Position numbers and translations under genes: made by a program. DNA of 7,487 nucleotides, from the NCBI GenBank assembly GCA_016765515.1, contig JAESPT010000422.1:1-7487 (forward strand), written 5' to 3'. The notes under the pieces were generated by a model. It was not told the origin of the DNA. It made no database searches and saw nothing but the letters and a program-made list of their open reading frames with translations. Shown here piece by piece: positions 6,343 to 7,487 of this stretch; positions within the stretch are counted from its first letter, which is position 1; every line of letters starts with the position of its first letter. Source of the stretch: Sneathiella sp. (lineage in GTDB: Bacteria > Pseudomonadota > Alphaproteobacteria > Sneathiellales > Sneathiellaceae).

Positions 6343-7487
6343 TTAATTCAGCCATTCAATTTCATGATGAATGGTATAGGCACCTAGACGATCGAGAATT
6401 TTGGCTTGTATATCCGCATCCTCATCGCCGGCCACACGAATGCGGGCCATCATTCCGTGAGTAGGGTCATTTTCAACAACCAACTCCATCTTTGGTGTCG
6501 GCGCCTCAATAGCGTCCAGTTCATTCTGGAAGACTCTCTTAATGGCATCTTCCCGAAGCGCAGGTTTAAAGATCTTGCCAACGCCTGTCAGCGGCATTTC
6601 ATCGATCAAATGAATTGATGATGGATTTGCCGCCCGCTCTGAGATGCGTTCCCGGGCAAACTCCTGTAACTCTTCCGGTGTCGCCGTCATATCCGGCTTC
6701 AACTGAACATATGCGACAGGCATTTCACCGGTATAGGAATCCGGCCGGCCAACAGCTGCGGCAAGCTCCACGGATGGATGCTCATGCAAGGCTTCTTCGA
6801 TCATGGAAGGGTCAAGATTATGACCGCTTCGAATGATCAGATCTTTTGCCCGGCCCGTCAACCAGATATAACCATCCTTATCGATGCGCCCCAAATCACC
6901 GGAATTGATCCAGCCGTCTCCGGCAAAAGCAGCCGCATTGGCGGCGGCCTGAACATATCCCGGCATGACGCAAGTCCCTTTCATGACAATCACGCCAATC
7001 TCGTCGACGTCTGCATCTCGTGCGATCTTGCCATTATCGTCAATCATAACGGCTTTGATCTCTGTATAAGGACCAGCAAGTCCAACAGAGCCAAACCGGA
7101 CGTCACCGTCCCGTGGGTTCATACAAGTGAAGGAGGTTACTTCTGTCATGCCGTAACCTTCCAGCATTGGCACGCCGCTTTGCTTAGATATAGCTTTCAG
7201 GACTTCAACCGGGGCGGCTGATCCTCCAGTCAAACCGGAGCGCAATGAACTGATATCAGCGTCTCCAACAGGAATATTGATCAGGGCAGAGAGCATTGTC
7301 GGCACCGCACCAAGAATAGAAATCTTGTACTTGTCAACCAATCGCCAGTAGTTGCCGATCACCAGTGGGTCACGGAATCCTTGCGGGCTCGGAATGATCA
7401 GGGAAGCACCAACAAGAAGCGGCACAAGACCAGCAATTATTGAACCGCTGATATGAAAGAGCGGTAATCCTGCCAGCATATTGTCCC
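6343..7487 (-). CDS. Acyl-CoA synthetase (AMP-binding), C-terminal part
   Basis: The gene is open at the right edge: in-frame codons continue upstream of the Met codon at 7479, so the N-terminus, including the ATP-binding P-loop, lies outside. Residue numbers here count from that Met. Visible adenylate-forming motifs are GLPLFHISG (4-12), GYGMTE (108-113), GWINSGDLGRIDKDGYIWLTGRAKDLI (189-215), with Asp195 and Arg210 as the ATP-ribose and phosphate ligands, and PLTGVGKIFK (296-305), with Lys302 as the catalytic lysine of the mobile C-terminal lobe. The enzyme would activate a fatty or related carboxylic acid to its CoA ester through an acyl-adenylate. About 70 residues follow the last motif, more than in short synthetases. 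They resemble the tail of long (about 630-residue) bacterial acyl-CoA synthetases as I remember that group. Chain-length specificity cannot be read. A strong terminator follows. Confidence 0.93.
   Translation of the reverse strand, partial: DNMLAGLPLFHISGSIIAGLVPLLVGASLIIPSPQGFRDPLVIGNYWRLVDKYKISILGAVPTMLSALINIPVGDADISSLRSGLTGGSAAPVEVLKAISKQSGVPMLEGYGMTEVTSFTCMNPRDGDVRFGSVGLAGPYTEIKAVMIDDNGKIARDADVDEIGVIVMKGTCVMPGYVQAAANAAAFAGDGWINSGDLGRIDKDGYIWLTGRAKDLIIRSGHNLDPSMIEEALHEHPSVELAAAVGRPDSYTGEMPVAYVQLKPDMTATPEELQEFARERISERAANPSSIHLIDEMPLTGVGKIFKPALREDAIKRVFQNELDAIEAPTPKMELVVENDPTHGMMARIRVAGDEDADIQAKILDRLGAYTIHHEIEWLN

Noticed and set aside
6778..7221. 147-codon plus-strand open frame
   Set aside because: It is antisense to conserved adenylate-forming motifs of the acyl-CoA synthetase and is best explained as a shadow of that gene's codon pattern.

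Overview
The window looks like chromosome of a free-living, probably marine alphaproteobacterium. The grounds are the gene families (TAXI-type TRAP transporter, family III CoA-transferase, IclR regulator, soluble GST), the moderate base composition and the DctQ-DctM fused permease. The lineage is an inference and no species is claimed. All six recognisable genes are on the minus strand, so transcription runs from the right end of the window to the left. There is no sign of mobile elements, tRNA or rRNA genes, or CRISPR arrays.

Layout in order of transcription: (1) 7487-6343, the C-terminal part of a long acyl-CoA synthetase that enters from beyond the window and ends at a clean intrinsic terminator (6297-6326). 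(2) 6296-5891, a roughly 400-base gap that holds a candidate promoter and operator next to the following gene and is otherwise unexplained. (3) 5890-4682, a CaiB/BaiF-type (family III) CoA-transferase. (4) 4641-3637, a TAXI-family periplasmic solute-binding protein. (5) 3503-1596, a fused TRAP permease, separated from the binding protein by a terminator-shaped hairpin (3591-3628). (6) A long hairpin directly after the permease (1553-1587). (7) 1484 (more likely 1457) to 672, an IclR-family regulator with its own promoter and operator. (8) 647-3, a glutathione S-transferase homologue, 24 bases after the regulator.

Functional reading (inference): the TAXI-TRAP system would import an organic anion, probably a carboxylate, with the Na+ or H+ gradient. 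The CoA-transferase would activate it or a product of it to a CoA thioester. The IclR protein would sense the substrate or an intermediate. The GST may perform a glutathione-dependent isomerisation, addition or cleavage in the same pathway. The substrate cannot be read from the sequence.

The most useful new observation is a pair of almost identical 15-bp inverted repeats, TTTCA-N5-TGAAA, agreeing at 14 of 15 positions. One is just upstream of the CoA-transferase start and the other just upstream of iclR. They lie 22 and 21 bases from the respective ATG codons, and each abuts a candidate -10 box. They are good candidates for the operator of the local IclR protein. They would link iclR-gst and the CoA-transferase/transporter genes into one regulon and also favour an internal ATG as the true iclR start. 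I see no wholly new kind of system here; the window reads as a well-organised uptake-and-activation locus of unknown substrate.
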